64,000 nt of DNA from Endocalyx cinctus (taxonomy: Eukaryota; Ascomycota; Sordariomycetes; Amphisphaeriales; Apiosporaceae): contig BCKC01000001.1 of the NCBI GenBank assembly GCA_001600455.1, positions 4,738,441-4,802,440 on the forward strand, given 5' to 3'. Positions 43,590 through 54,771 of the stretch are shown in pieces (within the stretch, counting starts at the first letter, position 1; the number at the start of each line of letters is the position of its first letter). Under the pieces are notes generated by a model that searched no databases, had not been told where the DNA came from, and was given only the letters and a program-made list of their open reading frames with translations. Position numbers and translations under genes: made by a program.

Positions 43590-43760
43590 TTAATTCAGCC
43601 ACTGACCTTCACCGTACTTATCTTCCTCTGATGCGTAAGAGAAGGGCCACTTCTGATACCACTTCCCGATATCGTATACGGTAGACTTGAGGGGTTGTTT
43701 CTTTGGATCTTGGGTATGCTGGATCTGTATACCAGAGCCTGTCCGATCCGCGTCTGACAT
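43590..43760 (-). CDS. Possible small protein, 56 aa
   Basis: An uninterrupted frame from ATG 43760 to TAA 43590, beginning MSDADRTGSGIQIQHTQDPK and ending SYASEEDKYGEGQWLN. It is hydrophilic and rich in Lys, Gln, Asp/Glu with several Trp and Tyr (KWYQKWPF), which is unlike chance translation of AT-rich spacer. There is no signal peptide or membrane segment. I do not recognise it; no intron is needed. It lies alone between the SDR and nitrate-transporter genes. Could be a true small gene or a chance frame. Confidence 0.4.
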   Translation of the reverse strand: MSDADRTGSGIQIQHTQDPKKQPLKSTVYDIGKWYQKWPFSYASEEDKYGEGQWLN

Positions 43761-45488
43761 AAGCCCAATATTTTCACTCCCTTCTTTCTTTTCTTTTCAT
43801 TGCTTGATCGTGGTTGTTCAACCTTTTTCCAGGTGAATTATTCAAAACACACGAGCCTTACCATAAAAATGCACTCTTTAAACCAAAAAAAAGGGGGGGC
43901 AGAGTACATACATACGTCTGACAGTCAGTGAATATAAACAAATCCGGTGCCAAGTTGCGGCTCTCGCGAAGAGTTCCACAATTATAGTAGCAATAGGGCG
44001 GTTGTCGGACAAGAAGTATTTCGGCTATCGCACTTCAGAAAACAGCCCTTAAAGTGGGAGGTTTCTATTCTTTTTTTGTGGGTGGTGGTATCGGTGGCAT
44101 CAAGACGGACCCATCCAGAACAAGGTAAGTAAGCTTCTCTCACCTCCACAAAAGACGTACATTGAGAACTCGGTCCTCCCTATTCGGGAACGGTGTCGTC
44201 ACTTGGCAGGTCTAATTCCTACTCTTCCAGCACCGTGTTCACCTTAGTTTCTCTTTTCTTCCCTGTCTCCGTATTTCGTAGACCTGCATGCTGCATGCAA
44301 TGTCGCTGAAGACGAAGCCAAACTCCGCTAGAGAGTTGCGCTGTTCTTCTTCTTCAGCAACTTATTCTTGTCGATCCAATCAGAAACTTCGAAGAGAAAG
44401 ATAAAAAAGATATCTCTAGTCTTGTCGAGCCTTGGCGGGTCTTCAGGCGTAATCAACGTATCCTGAAAAGATATGCACGTGGAATACGTTACTCTTCAAT
44501 GCCTGAAGAAAATGTACTGTTTTATCTTTCTTCAGGCTAGCTGTATAATCCCCCGCTTTACTTTAGATGACTCCCGCGTCTTCCTCCGCGCATTCGGCAC
44601 AGCATCGCGGCCTGGCCAAATCTCAGGGTATCGGTGACCAATGACCCACGACATACCCACTCTGAGGCTCTTTGGGGAAGGTCTTCTGAAGTGGTTGACG
44701 ACGATCTTATCCTTCGCGCCTTTTTTTTTTTTTGTTGATTGGTGGTAAGTTTCCTGGTTAAACCCCTACTAGTCACTTTCTGGGAGAGAAGGAGGGAGAA
44801 AGAGATCTAAGATCGGACTATACGTAGATGTAAATGTAGGACGTAGTTTCGTACGCAATCTTCATCATCTCTCATATCATGTACTCATATGCAACGTTTT
44901 CTGAAACTGAAGCCTTATATGCATGCTTCGAAGATAAAAGAATAGTAACGTAGATATGGCCCTTTCAAATTCGAATTAGATATATACCTTGGCTGAGAAG
45001 AAGAAAAAAAAAATGAACGAAAGCGGAGCGCACTTGGAATTCTTCATGATACGGTAGCACTCGCAATTCAAGGAACTTAGCGAAAGTCGGCAAAGATTTT
45101 GTCACTAAATGATAGCATGGGGGGATTTTTCTTTTCTTATCAAATCTGTGCTACGTTGAACGAAAACGAACTCCTCTCGAGAGGTGTTGAAAATACGTAG
45201 GGATCGTCTGCATGCATGCAGCGTTTCATGACATACATGTAGACCTGCTTTTATGGCTTATCAGACAGAGTAGTATTTGGACTATAACGTAGACGTAAGC
45301 ACCCTTACATACACAAACAAATATATGTGCAGTCTATTATTTCACCTTGCGTTGGTATTATATAGATACGTCAAGCCCGACATCAGAAAACTCCGGGCTT
45401 TCCTAGGGAACTCTCGCTTGAGACGGAGGAAGGGAATCCTACTAACTCGCATCTACTGGACATATTAATCCACGCCGAACAAAGAAAA
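43761..45488. other. Intergenic, nitrate-transporter promoter
   Basis: About 1.7 kb upstream of the nitrate transporter, unusually long, with several GATA-type words (44397, 44524, 44934, 45110, 45137, 45258). No NirA/NIT4-type palindrome was found. Open frames at 43947-44132, 44558-44776 and 45277-45468 are not supported as genes. Confidence 0.55.
45110..45263 (+). promoter_or_regulatory. Possible AreA/NIT2 GATA-site cluster
   Basis: TGATAG at 45110-45115 and TTATCA at 45137-45142 lie 21 bp apart, the paired spacing favoured by AreA/NIT2; another TTATCA is at 45258-45263. They are 226-379 bp upstream of the nitrate transporter, a known nitrogen-repressed gene type. Function is inferred from words alone. 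Confidence 0.4.
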
Positions 45489-47272
45489 ATGAAGGTATCC
45501 TATCTTTGGGCCTCTCCAGAGGTCAATCCGATCAATCGGAAGGCTCATTCGATACCGATATTCAATGTAGTGAACGTCTATGGCCGTGTCTTCTTCTTTT
45601 GCTGGTTCTCTTTTTTCATCGCTTTCTGGGCTTGGTACGCCTTTCCACCACTAGTAAGTTTTTCTAGAATTGTTTTCTCGAATTACCTCCTCCTGTTCCC
45701 TTTAACCATCCTCTTGTATGCAAGAATTTCACAATACGTTTTGCCTCCGACTAATTGGTCGTACATGACGTAGATAACGCACACCATTAAGAAGGACTTG
45801 GGTCTTACCTCGGCCGAGATAGCCAATGCGAACATTCTCGGCGCGACCAGCACGTGAGTTTTTTTTCTTCTTCTATTAAACAAACATTGGTTATTAACAA
45901 GGGGGGAAAAATTGTCAATAGTCTTCTAGTGCGGTTCCTATCCGGCCCCGCCTGCGACATGTTCGGACCTCGGTGGGTATTCGGGGGGATGATGATCATC
46001 GGGTCGATCCCATTGGGGCTCGCGCCCTTAGTCCAGAACGCGGCGGGCCTATACGCGAGCACGTTCTTCATCGGGATCCTGGGCGGGACCATCGTACCCT
46101 GCCAGGTCTGGTGCTCGCTCTTCTTCGACAAGAACGTCGTCGGGACCGCGAACGCGCTCGCGGCCGGCTGGGGTAACGCCGGCGGCGGGATCACCTACTT
46201 CGTCATGACCGCCGTCTTCGACTCCCTCGTGCGCGACGGTTACGTCTCGAACGTGGCTTGGAGGATCAGCTTCATCGTGCCACTCGCTTTGTCCCTGTCC
46301 GTAGGCACCCTCATGATCGTCCTGTGCCCCGATACGCCGACGGGTAAGTGGTCCCAGAGGCAGGTCAACGCCGAGCGGAACCTGGCCATGCACGGGGTCT
46401 CTCACGAAGGCGCGACCGCGACGGCGGCGGCTGGCAACTCGCTCATCGTCACGCCCGGGGTCGAGAAGGCCAGCTCCGAGGGGGCCGAGGACGGGCGGCA
46501 GGAGGAGAAGGACGAGGAGGAGAAGAAAGGGTCGTCGAGCGACGAGCTGCCTCCGGGCCACGACCCCAACTGGGACCACGAGGCGGCGCTGCCGAAGCGG
46601 GAGATGCTCGAGACGGCCGAAGGGGAGGTGACGCGGGCGCCGACGTTCGGGAGCGTGCTGAAGATCGTCTTCTCGCCGCAGACGCTCTTCCTCGGAGCGA
46701 CGTACGCGTGCTCGTTCGGGGACATGTACGCGATCAACGGGGTCCTGAGCGCGTACTACGTCAAGAACCTGCCCCGCCTGGGCCAGACGGGCGCGGCCAA
46801 CTGGGCGGCCATGTTCGGGTTCCTCAACTTCGTGACGAGGCCGTTCGGCGGCATCGGCGGGGACCTCCTGTACCGGTGGACGAACCGGAGCCTGTGGGCG
46901 AAGAAGGCCTGGGTGATCACCTGCGGCCTCCTGGCGGGCGCGATCCTCATCGTCATCGGCATGCTCGACCCGCACGACCTCGCGACCATGGTGACCCTGG
47001 TGGCGCTCGCGGCCCTGTTCGTCGACGCCGGGAACGGGGCGAACTTCGCGCTCGTGCCTCACGTGCACCCGGACGCGAGCGGTATCGTCTTCGGCACGAC
47101 CAGCGCCGCCGGGAATATCGGCGCCATAGCGTTCGGTATCATCTTGCGGTTCATGGGGAACGGGTCCGATTACGCGCGCGGGTTCTGGGTCATCGGCGTT
47201 CTGAATATCGGCCTTACCCTCCTCCTCGCTTGGTTACCGCCCATTCCTAAGGATCAGATCGGCGGTCATTGA
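45489..47272 (+). CDS. nrtA: High-affinity nitrate transporter (NNP family, CrnA/NrtA type)
   Basis: A 531-residue, 12-helix major-facilitator protein that imports nitrate with protons at the plasma membrane. Exons 45489-45653, 45774-45853 and 45922-47272; introns are 120 and 68 bp. The start [20 protein letters not shown] is typical, followed by [20 protein letters not shown] as TM1. [11 protein letters not shown] is the MFS loop 2-3 motif. The nitrate signature is [20 protein letters not shown] in TM5, and the second copy is read in TM11 ([19 protein letters not shown]). A long, acidic central loop of about 80 residues lies between TM6 and TM7. The GC-rich third exon creates a 339-codon shadow frame on the other strand. 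niaD and niiA, its usual neighbours in Aspergillus, are not in this window. Confidence 0.93.
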
Positions 47273-48935
47273 TATCATTTTTCGAAGTTTATTTTTAAAG
47301 AGGAAGGTGGAATCATTTATCATATGCATTTGGTTTATTCAAGATATTTTATCATCGGTGATGATGGCGGCGACAAGGGGTAAATCGAAAGTACTGATGT
47401 CCATACAATAGAAAAAAAAAAAGAATACATCACGACAGATATGATTTTTTTTTATGTTTATTGCTTCTTTCATATTATCTTCTCATTTGAAAATACATGT
47501 TGGGTTCGAGGGCTTACTCGTAGGGGATCACTCCCTGCACATATATTCTGGTTCTGGTCATTGGATTCGAAAAAAATCGAGAGAAGAAAAGAGAAAACGA
47601 AAACGAATGAACCCACCTAAGTAACCGGTATCTCAATCCATATTAAACATTGTTGTATTTGCATACCGTCGGTTATATTTTGTGACTTGTTACCTTTAAA
47701 CGTATTGACAAAAGAACCTGACACCTGACTACCTAGTCTATCCCGATAAACTTTTATTATTTTCTCTCCTCCCTTTTTTGCCATGGTGAAACGATGAAGT
47801 TATAAATAATTAATAACCGGTACCTTATATGTAGAATCAAATTTGAGGATGTGACTGATTACCGAATTAGGGCTTATTTTTCTAGGTTAGCCTATTTTTC
47901 TTGACGACGACAGGGCATCAGAAGGGGAGAATCCACAAATTTAGTGTGTATGATAATGTTGCAACGGCGTTTTAGTGATCAGCAACAGCATTTCCATAAG
48001 GAGACTCTTCGTATCTCGATAAATCTGGGGAAAAAAAAGGCTTGATAGGATAGTTATTGACAGGTTCATTTTAAATGCATGTCATGCATCTGTTACTCAC
48101 TAAAGAGAGTTACCAGTCAGCCAGTCCTGCTTGTCAGATTGTTGTTGTTGTTTTCTCTCTCTCTTTGTAACTGTGCAACCACTCCGGCGTATCTGCACAT
48201 TGTATGTAGCGTTATGTAAATTAGCATAGATCGATAATATTGCGCGTGTACAGTAGCAATGATAATGACTCATTTCTTCAACTTCAACTACATCTGTCTT
48301 TTTTTCGGTACCGCCTGTGATACGTGGATACACATAATCACTCATCTATTTTCGAATGTAGCTTACATTCGCCTATCCTATATATGATTATGAAGCACTT
48401 CAAAAGAAAAACATCACTGATATGGTGAGGGGGTTTAGTTAGTCGCACGTTTATGCTGGCTTCTCACGTGTCGCGATGAATTACAATAGGGAAGAAACAG
48501 CCCTGGAGATCACTTGCGAAAGTATCACATTCAAAACTTCGGGCACAGAGAGAAATGTTAGAGTTTAGTAACAAATAAAAGTGTTTCATTAATTACTATT
48601 TTGATTTTCTATTCACTCCTTTTCTTTCTTTCTCAATTCAAACCCATTTACAATTACCATCCCCACAGGCAGCGTTTGGTTTTAATTGTAGTGAAAAATG
48701 GTTTCATCAATTCAGTCATTTCTTAATATGCAAGTAGAGAAAGCAGAGAAACTAACTGGAATCAATTTCCTACTTCTGTTTTTCTACACAGCCTTTTTTT
48801 CTTCTCTCTCGAAATCCTTCAATTGACTTAAAATACGCGCCCGTGTAACCAATACAGCGGTCATGGGTAAGAAAAGAAAAAAGTAGAGGTCTAACTCTCT
48901 CGCTCTCCATCATTTTGACGCTACTTCACTCTCAT
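47273..48935. other. Intergenic between convergent genes
   Basis: About 1.66 kb holding the 3' flanks of the nitrate transporter (+) and the GPI protein (-). Several poly-A/T runs and TTGTTG repeats near 48140. No gene is supported. Confidence 0.55.
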
Positions 48936-49805
48936 TTAGAGAGCGAAGGCGGCGGCGGCGACACCGGCCAAGAGGGCGACGGAGCCGGCGGCGTGCTTGG
49001 GAGCAGCGGCGGTGGCGATAGGGGTGGAGGCGGAAGTGGAAGAGCTAGCGACGTAGCTGGAAGGGACGTAGGAAGAGTGAGGGATGGTGGAGTTAGAGCC
49101 GCCGACTACGGGAACGGTGGCGGTAGCGGTGGTGACCGGGACGCTGCTGGAGCTGCTGCTCTTGGTGACGGTGGTGAGGGTCACAGCGGGGTAGGTCTCG
49201 ACGGGGTACTCGGCGGTGGTAGTGGTGACGGCAGGGTAGGTCTCGACGGGGTACCCGGCTTCGGTGGTGGTAGCGGCGGTCTCGGCGGCGACCAAGGAGG
49301 TCTCGGCGGTGGTGGTGCTGCCGCAGTTGGGTCCCTTGATGGTGAAAGGGTAGGACCACTGGAAGGTGTTGCTGTTCTCGTCCGAGACGACCTTGAGGCC
49401 GTAGACGGCGTCGGCGCCGAGAGAGCAGTCGACGGCCCAAGAGAACTTCTCGGCGGTGATGTCAACGGCGCCTGTTTGATGTATCACGGTTAGCGTGACA
49501 AGTTTCTCAAGAAATTCGCTGTCTCGTTTTTGAGAGAGAGAAGGATTAAATTATATTGGTGTCTACTTACTGGTCAGGGTCGAAATGACGTCCTGGGTAG
49601 ATTGGGTGGCACCTCCGATCAAGACGATGGAAACGTCTCCGGTGTAGGTGCTAGCATCCCACTTGATGGTGAAGGTCTCACCGGCGGGGACGACGGTACC
49701 CTCGGTGGGAGCCGAGACGACGGCGAAACCGGCGGTGGCATCCTGGGCGATGGCAGAGGCGGCGAAGACCAAAGCCGAGGTGAAGATGGCGGTGAAAGAG
49801 CGCAT
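48936..49805 (-). CDS. Secreted Ser/Thr-rich GPI-anchored protein (Kre9/Knh1-like domain)
   Basis: A 256-residue cell-surface protein. Exons 49571-49805 and 48936-49471 join across a 99-bp phase-1 intron. A signal peptide (MRSFTAIFTSALVFAASAIA) precedes an Ig-like domain: FAVVSAPTEGTVVPAGETFT, IKWDASTYTGDVSIVLIGG, ... KFSWAVDCSLGADAVYGLKV, matching the yeast cell-wall synthesis Kre9/Knh1 family. Then comes a Ser/Thr-rich stalk with a direct repeat of YPVETYPAVT (two copies), and a C-terminal hydrophobic GPI signal (VALLAGVAAAAFAL) after a small-residue site (HAAGS). Two cysteines (in VDCSLG and GPNCGS) may pair. The role is probably in wall structure; no enzyme motif is present. Confidence 0.88.
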
Positions 49806-52800
49806 GTTGACGGTTTTTGGATTAAAGTAAATTAAAATACCGAAATGGCAAAAGAATTCGAAAAAAGTGAATGAATGTGGTGGGTTGATGGAAACGAAAA
49901 ACCCGGTGAAAAGAGCGACGATTATATATGTATATATATAATTTTGCGAAATGAGTGTAAGGCTGCCGAAAGGGCTGCTGACTGCAAGTGGGCTGAGTTG
50001 CGGAGGGGGAGGAGTAAATGAATGTGTGGGAAGGTAAGAAACGCGAGATGTTGGGATGAAAAGAGAAAGAAGGAAAAAAAAAGAAGAAGAAAAAGAGTGG
50101 AAGATTCGAAGATAAATAAAAGAGGGTTCGGAAAGCGACGATACTACTGGATGTATGCGACAAGCTAAGCCGAATAAGAGGTAAGGAAAGGTCAATAAGA
50201 GGCACAGCAGTTTTCCAGCACGTTAAGCTTGGGATGCTTGGGATCCTTACTTGGACGAGATCCTTGTTAGGTCTAAGTGGTATCCATTTTAAAGATTATT
50301 ATAGGAGTCAACGAGACCCCCCTTTTGAACTAACACAGACACGGGAACCCATGTTCTACCATCTATACCATACATTGGATACTTTGGAATACACAGTAGA
50401 GGATATTTCGAAGCTGAGCCGGAATGAAGTTCCATTTAAGCGATAGTCTGACGATAGTGTCCTATTGTAGGAGCGCTAGAATATATCGTCATCGTTTACT
50501 CAGTATACAAGTACCTAGGTATATGCCTTCATCTCTCTTAATCTCCTATACATAGTACAAGTATGTATGTACATAATCTAGTATACGATGTGATTCTTCC
50601 TTTACGCTATAGTAGTGCCCTGTATGTCCTAAATGTCCTAACCTAGAGGATCGAAATAGTACGTACCTAGGTACTTAAGTACGTAGTATAGTCTATACAG
50701 AGTAAAAATGGCGTTACGCGGGCGGTTTATTTATTTACTTCTTTCTCTTCCTCTCTCTCTATCTCTCTAAACTATCGTATCATTTTATGATTACTATTAT
50801 TCCAATACGGGTAAAGGGTAGTAACAGTATACGTCTACACCAAGTATTATTTAGCGTGTTTCCGCTGTTTCTATCGTAATTCTTCGATCAATGCAAGTTG
50901 ACAAAATAATCAAAAAGTTATACGACTAAAGGGAATCAATCGTAGGTAATACCGGTAAAGGGTTACACTATATGACAAGTAATAATATCGACATGGCAGC
51001 CTTAAAGCAAACATTATTTTTGGTTCAAGGTTACATGGCGTGTATTAATATCTACTTATTATGCATTTCTACCGCATTACGTAGTAGCGGAAAACACGAA
51101 CAAACGGCGCATAAATCTGTCAATTTCTTCCCCGTCTGCCCGTCTACTCCGTACTCTGTAATAATCTGAAAAAAAAAATAATAAAAAATTGGATGACTTC
51201 TTTTTAGTATAGCCTTCAACCGGTAAGTGGGCAGTGTGGGTTAGTATACAACTCGACAGTAACTACATATTCATAGTAGTATTAGGCCTAACAGCAACCA
51301 AGCAATCAATCGATCATATCATATCATCTTTATCTCTTCTTCCTTTCTATCTTACGTATGCTCAGTGCTACTCGTGGACACTAACTAATATCCATATGGA
51401 TACACCTTAGTACGAAATGAATATCATACCGTAGATGGAGGAATCGGAGACAGATTTGAGCAAGGGGTGGGTAGAAGTGGGAAAGGTACCGTTTTTTTAA
51501 TTTAACTTTAAGTTTGCCATTTACGTAGTGTATACTACAGAAGAAAAAGAAAGGAAAAACGCCGAACGTATCCTTGTATGCTCTCCATCTATACCAAGTA
51601 TGGTCAAGTGATGTTATGGGTTATGGTTATGGGTTATAGCCATGTTGCCATGCTCCGTTCCTGAATTACCCCTTGACAGATTTGACTTGGTACATACACC
51701 AACATACCTTTTACTGCCTAGCTGCCTAGGTACTGTATATTCCGGGGAGTAACAGCTAACCGAAACTCAGCCCGAATTACCAGTTCGACGGGGTATTACT
51801 AAATACAATTTTCCGATAGCATTAACGTCTTAGTTATTATTACATATGTACGTTGGTGACTCGGTTATAATTTACCAATTTACAAATCTGCAGTAAACGT
51901 ACGGGCAGAGAATCGAACAGGTCAATGAGCTAACAAGCCAACAACGCCAAGTGGCGGAGGGGCACAGCTGTCTTAGGTTGGTTCTCCCTCTATTGGAAAA
52001 GGAGGCGTCGCTTAATCGATGTTCTAGATTTGGGTAACCATCCGAGGCTGAAAGAGACGAACGAAAGAAGAAGAAAAAGTAATCATGCGGTCAGCAAAAA
52101 AAAAAAAAAGGTCTTTTTCGTCTTTTTGGTTCCAACAACCGGATACAGAAGGACAGAAGGACGGCGCAATAAATTAGACATGACTGCATGGTTATTTTTA
52201 AGTGGCTGTGTTCAAGTTATGTTACTTCCCCTTATTTATTTTATCCCCATAAATCATAAATTGTCAGCGGTGTCTTGGGAACTAAACCGGTTTGATGATA
52301 TACCTCCGCACATTGATACGCTCATAACCCCTGAACGTTGAAAGAACGTGTCTTGACATGTCTTACCTGCATTGAAGAAAAAGAAAAAAAAAAAAAAAAG
52401 ATTCATTGATGAAAAATGAATTAGGCTTTATTTTTCACCACGTAAGAAAAAAGACAGACATCTTACCATCGTATCATCTCATCTCCTACAGTTTAGACGG
52501 TTGTTGCGGCACGTATGAAAAGCGGACAAAAAGGACACCCGGTTCCAGAGCGCTTGAAATATAAGCCTACTTTTGAAAGTTTTATAAATTTCTTGCATAG
52601 TAAAGGATTGGTACTTATGAACTCGTATTAGTTAGGATTATATAAAAAGATGATGTCGATTTGGTTAATTAACCTGGCGCTGCCTGGCTGGCCTGGGAGA
52701 TGATGGACCACAGATGAAGAAACGTTACCAACTGCTGGGACCCTGTTGTGTGCGATCGGATCTAACCCCCGTCATATCCCAACCTGCCAAGAAGCCTAGG

Positions 52801-53043
52801 TAAAAAGACTGATATACCTGGATAGTGTAGATGATCCCGTCATCTCCAGTAAGCCCAGTCAATTGTATGTAACCGTATACCCGTATAATATTTTCACTTA
52901 ATATAGCTACTTTTTTTTTCGAGTCATCCAACTTGCCTCAGCCTTAATATATTCTATACGGGGAACCAAAAAAAAAAAAAAACGCTCGACCCCCCCACCC
53001 CCTTTCCCTTATTTTTTTTTTGTCTCTTTCTCTCCTATTTCGG
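49806..53043. other. Intergenic, about 3.2 kb
   Basis: Upstream of the GPI gene and downstream of the desaturase. A purine-rich stretch at 50050-50115 likely marks the GPI 5' leader. It carries two TACCTAGGTA words (50512-50521, 50664-50673), one TACTCCGTA (51145-51153) and long poly-A/T tracts (52389-52399, 52968-52981). Open frames such as 50972-51169 and 52030-52341 are not convincing. Confidence 0.55.
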
Positions 53044-54771
53044 TCACGCGGCTGCGGCGGTTTCGACCAGTTGGTAAACCTTGGTCACCTGATTCCCGGC
53101 GCGTACGATCTCGAGCTTGACCGCGTTTTCCTCCCGCGCGCGCTTCCAAGCCTCGACCTCGACGCCGCCCATGAGGACGCCCACGCGCATCATGGACAGC
53201 AGGTTATGCGCCGCGTTGGAGTGGTCGTAGACCCCGCCGTTGAACATGGCCGTGGCGTCCTTACCGACGGCCGACGCGATCAAGCTACGGCCTCCCGGGT
53301 GGTCGTCGATGAACCCGCCGACGTCGTGCACCACCCCGGCGATGGCCACGAGCGATTTCCCCCCTTCTTTCTTCGTCTCGGCTTCGAACTCGTCCCACGA
53401 CATGATCGGTAGCTGGTCCAGCGGTACGCCCCAATCGAGGCCGGATCGTCGCTGGTCTACGCGCTTTTGCAGCTGCTGGACCCGACCTTTCTCGATCTCG
53501 TTGGCTCGGAATTGCTTCAGGTCCGTGGCTAGACCGACTTTCTTCCAGATCCAAATCATCCTGTTATAACGGTAGGCATAGTAAGCATCGTAGCAATATA
53601 ATCTCCTCGGAGAGACATATCATTAAAGATAACAGGGGTTTCTCTTGAGGGTACCTTGCTAAGCGCAGCCCCGCCAACGAAGATCGTCACTCAAATTCCC
53701 CCCACCCACATTAAAAAAAAAAAAAAAAAAGGTAAAAAGGAAAAATACGAGACAAGAGTGTAAATAAAGATCTACTCACCATTTAGTGGGGTCATATTGG
53801 AACCACTGAATAGCATTACGATAGTCGGAAGGAAATTCGTGATGGAAATTATGATACCCGTCGCCGAGCGTGACCACGGCGGTGAACCAGTTATCGCGAG
53901 GCGTATGCCGATCGTCGAAAGGCTGGTCGCCGAGCCAGTGGGCGAGCGAGTTGAGACAGAAGGTCCCCTGCTGGACGAAGAAGGCGCGCAGGGCCCCGGC
54001 GTAGACGAGCCCGCCCCGGGCGTCGCCCCAGAGGCACCCGCACGCGACGGTCGGGAGGACGTAGGCCATGAAGGTCATGACGAACAAGTAGTGGCGGTGC
54101 TGCCAGACGACCACCTTGCTCTGGTTCAGGTCCGTGACGTCGGCCCGGCCGATCTTCTTGGTGTCCTGCTTCAGCACCATCCACCCCAGGTGCGCGTGCA
54201 GCAGCCCTTTGTGCACCGAGTACGGATCCTTCCCCGTGTCCGTGTACCGGTGGTGAGACCGGTGGCCGCGCGCCCAGAAGTACGCCGATCCTTCGACCGC
54301 GCCCGCCCCGACCGCTGCGAGGTAGATCTGGAGAGGTAGCGATGCCTTGAAGGATGTGTGGGACCAGAGGCGGTGATATCCTGCAAAGTGGACCCCTTCA
54401 GTCAGAAAAAAAAAAAAAAAAAACTTCTTATTACTATCGTTTTATCCGCGGAAGACTTGAAGAAGATGTTATAGGATAAGATCTACCCCTCCCCTTTCCT
54501 CATCGCTGTGTAATTGCAACTTACCGGCTGTCACGCCCAGTCCGGTGTTAAAGTAGTAAACGACGGCGAAAATGGCGGTATAACGGTGTAAGGGCACGAA
54601 GAACGCTCCTACGAAGCCGGCGAGAGGTATGAGGATGACGAGCAAGGTATTTAGCCAGTCGATATGCCGGTACCAATTACTCCATGTGAAGGGTTGTTCG
54701 CTTATATGAAGCTTCTTCGGAGCTGTGGCCTTCCCGTGAGGGCCTTTCTTGGCAGTTGTCTCTTTCGCCAT
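53044..54771 (-). CDS. OLE1: Acyl-CoA delta-9 desaturase with C-terminal cytochrome b5
   Basis: ER enzyme that makes palmitoleoyl- and oleoyl-CoA. Three exons: 54525-54771, 53780-54380, 53044-53560, with introns of 144 and 219 bp; joined length is 454 aa. Three histidine boxes hold the di-iron site: HRLWSH (85-90), HRSHH (122-126) and HNFHH (259-263, within [17 protein letters not shown]). Two pairs of hydrophobic segments are visible ([35 protein letters not shown]). The b5 domain has the heme ligand in DDHPGGRS (HPGG 370-373) and a second His in [10 protein letters not shown]. Both introns carry long poly-T tracts on the coding strand (54404-54422, 53714-53732). I chose ATG 54771; an upstream in-frame ATG (54936) would add unusual sequence. 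No regulatory element was assigned. Confidence 0.96.

Noticed and set aside
46049..47068. 339-codon open frame antisense to the nitrate transporter
   Set aside because: Arg/His/Pro-rich translation typical of the shadow of a GC3-rich exon; the sense frame is a clear CrnA-type transporter.
48915..49493. Gly/Asp-rich frame antisense to the GPI protein
   Set aside because: It mirrors the Ser/Thr/Pro repeats of the sense gene; no start context or domain.
41349..49805. Possible secondary-metabolite cluster around the SDR, transporter and GPI genes
   Set aside because: No PKS, NRPS, terpene synthase, P450 or cluster regulator; the transporter is for nitrate.
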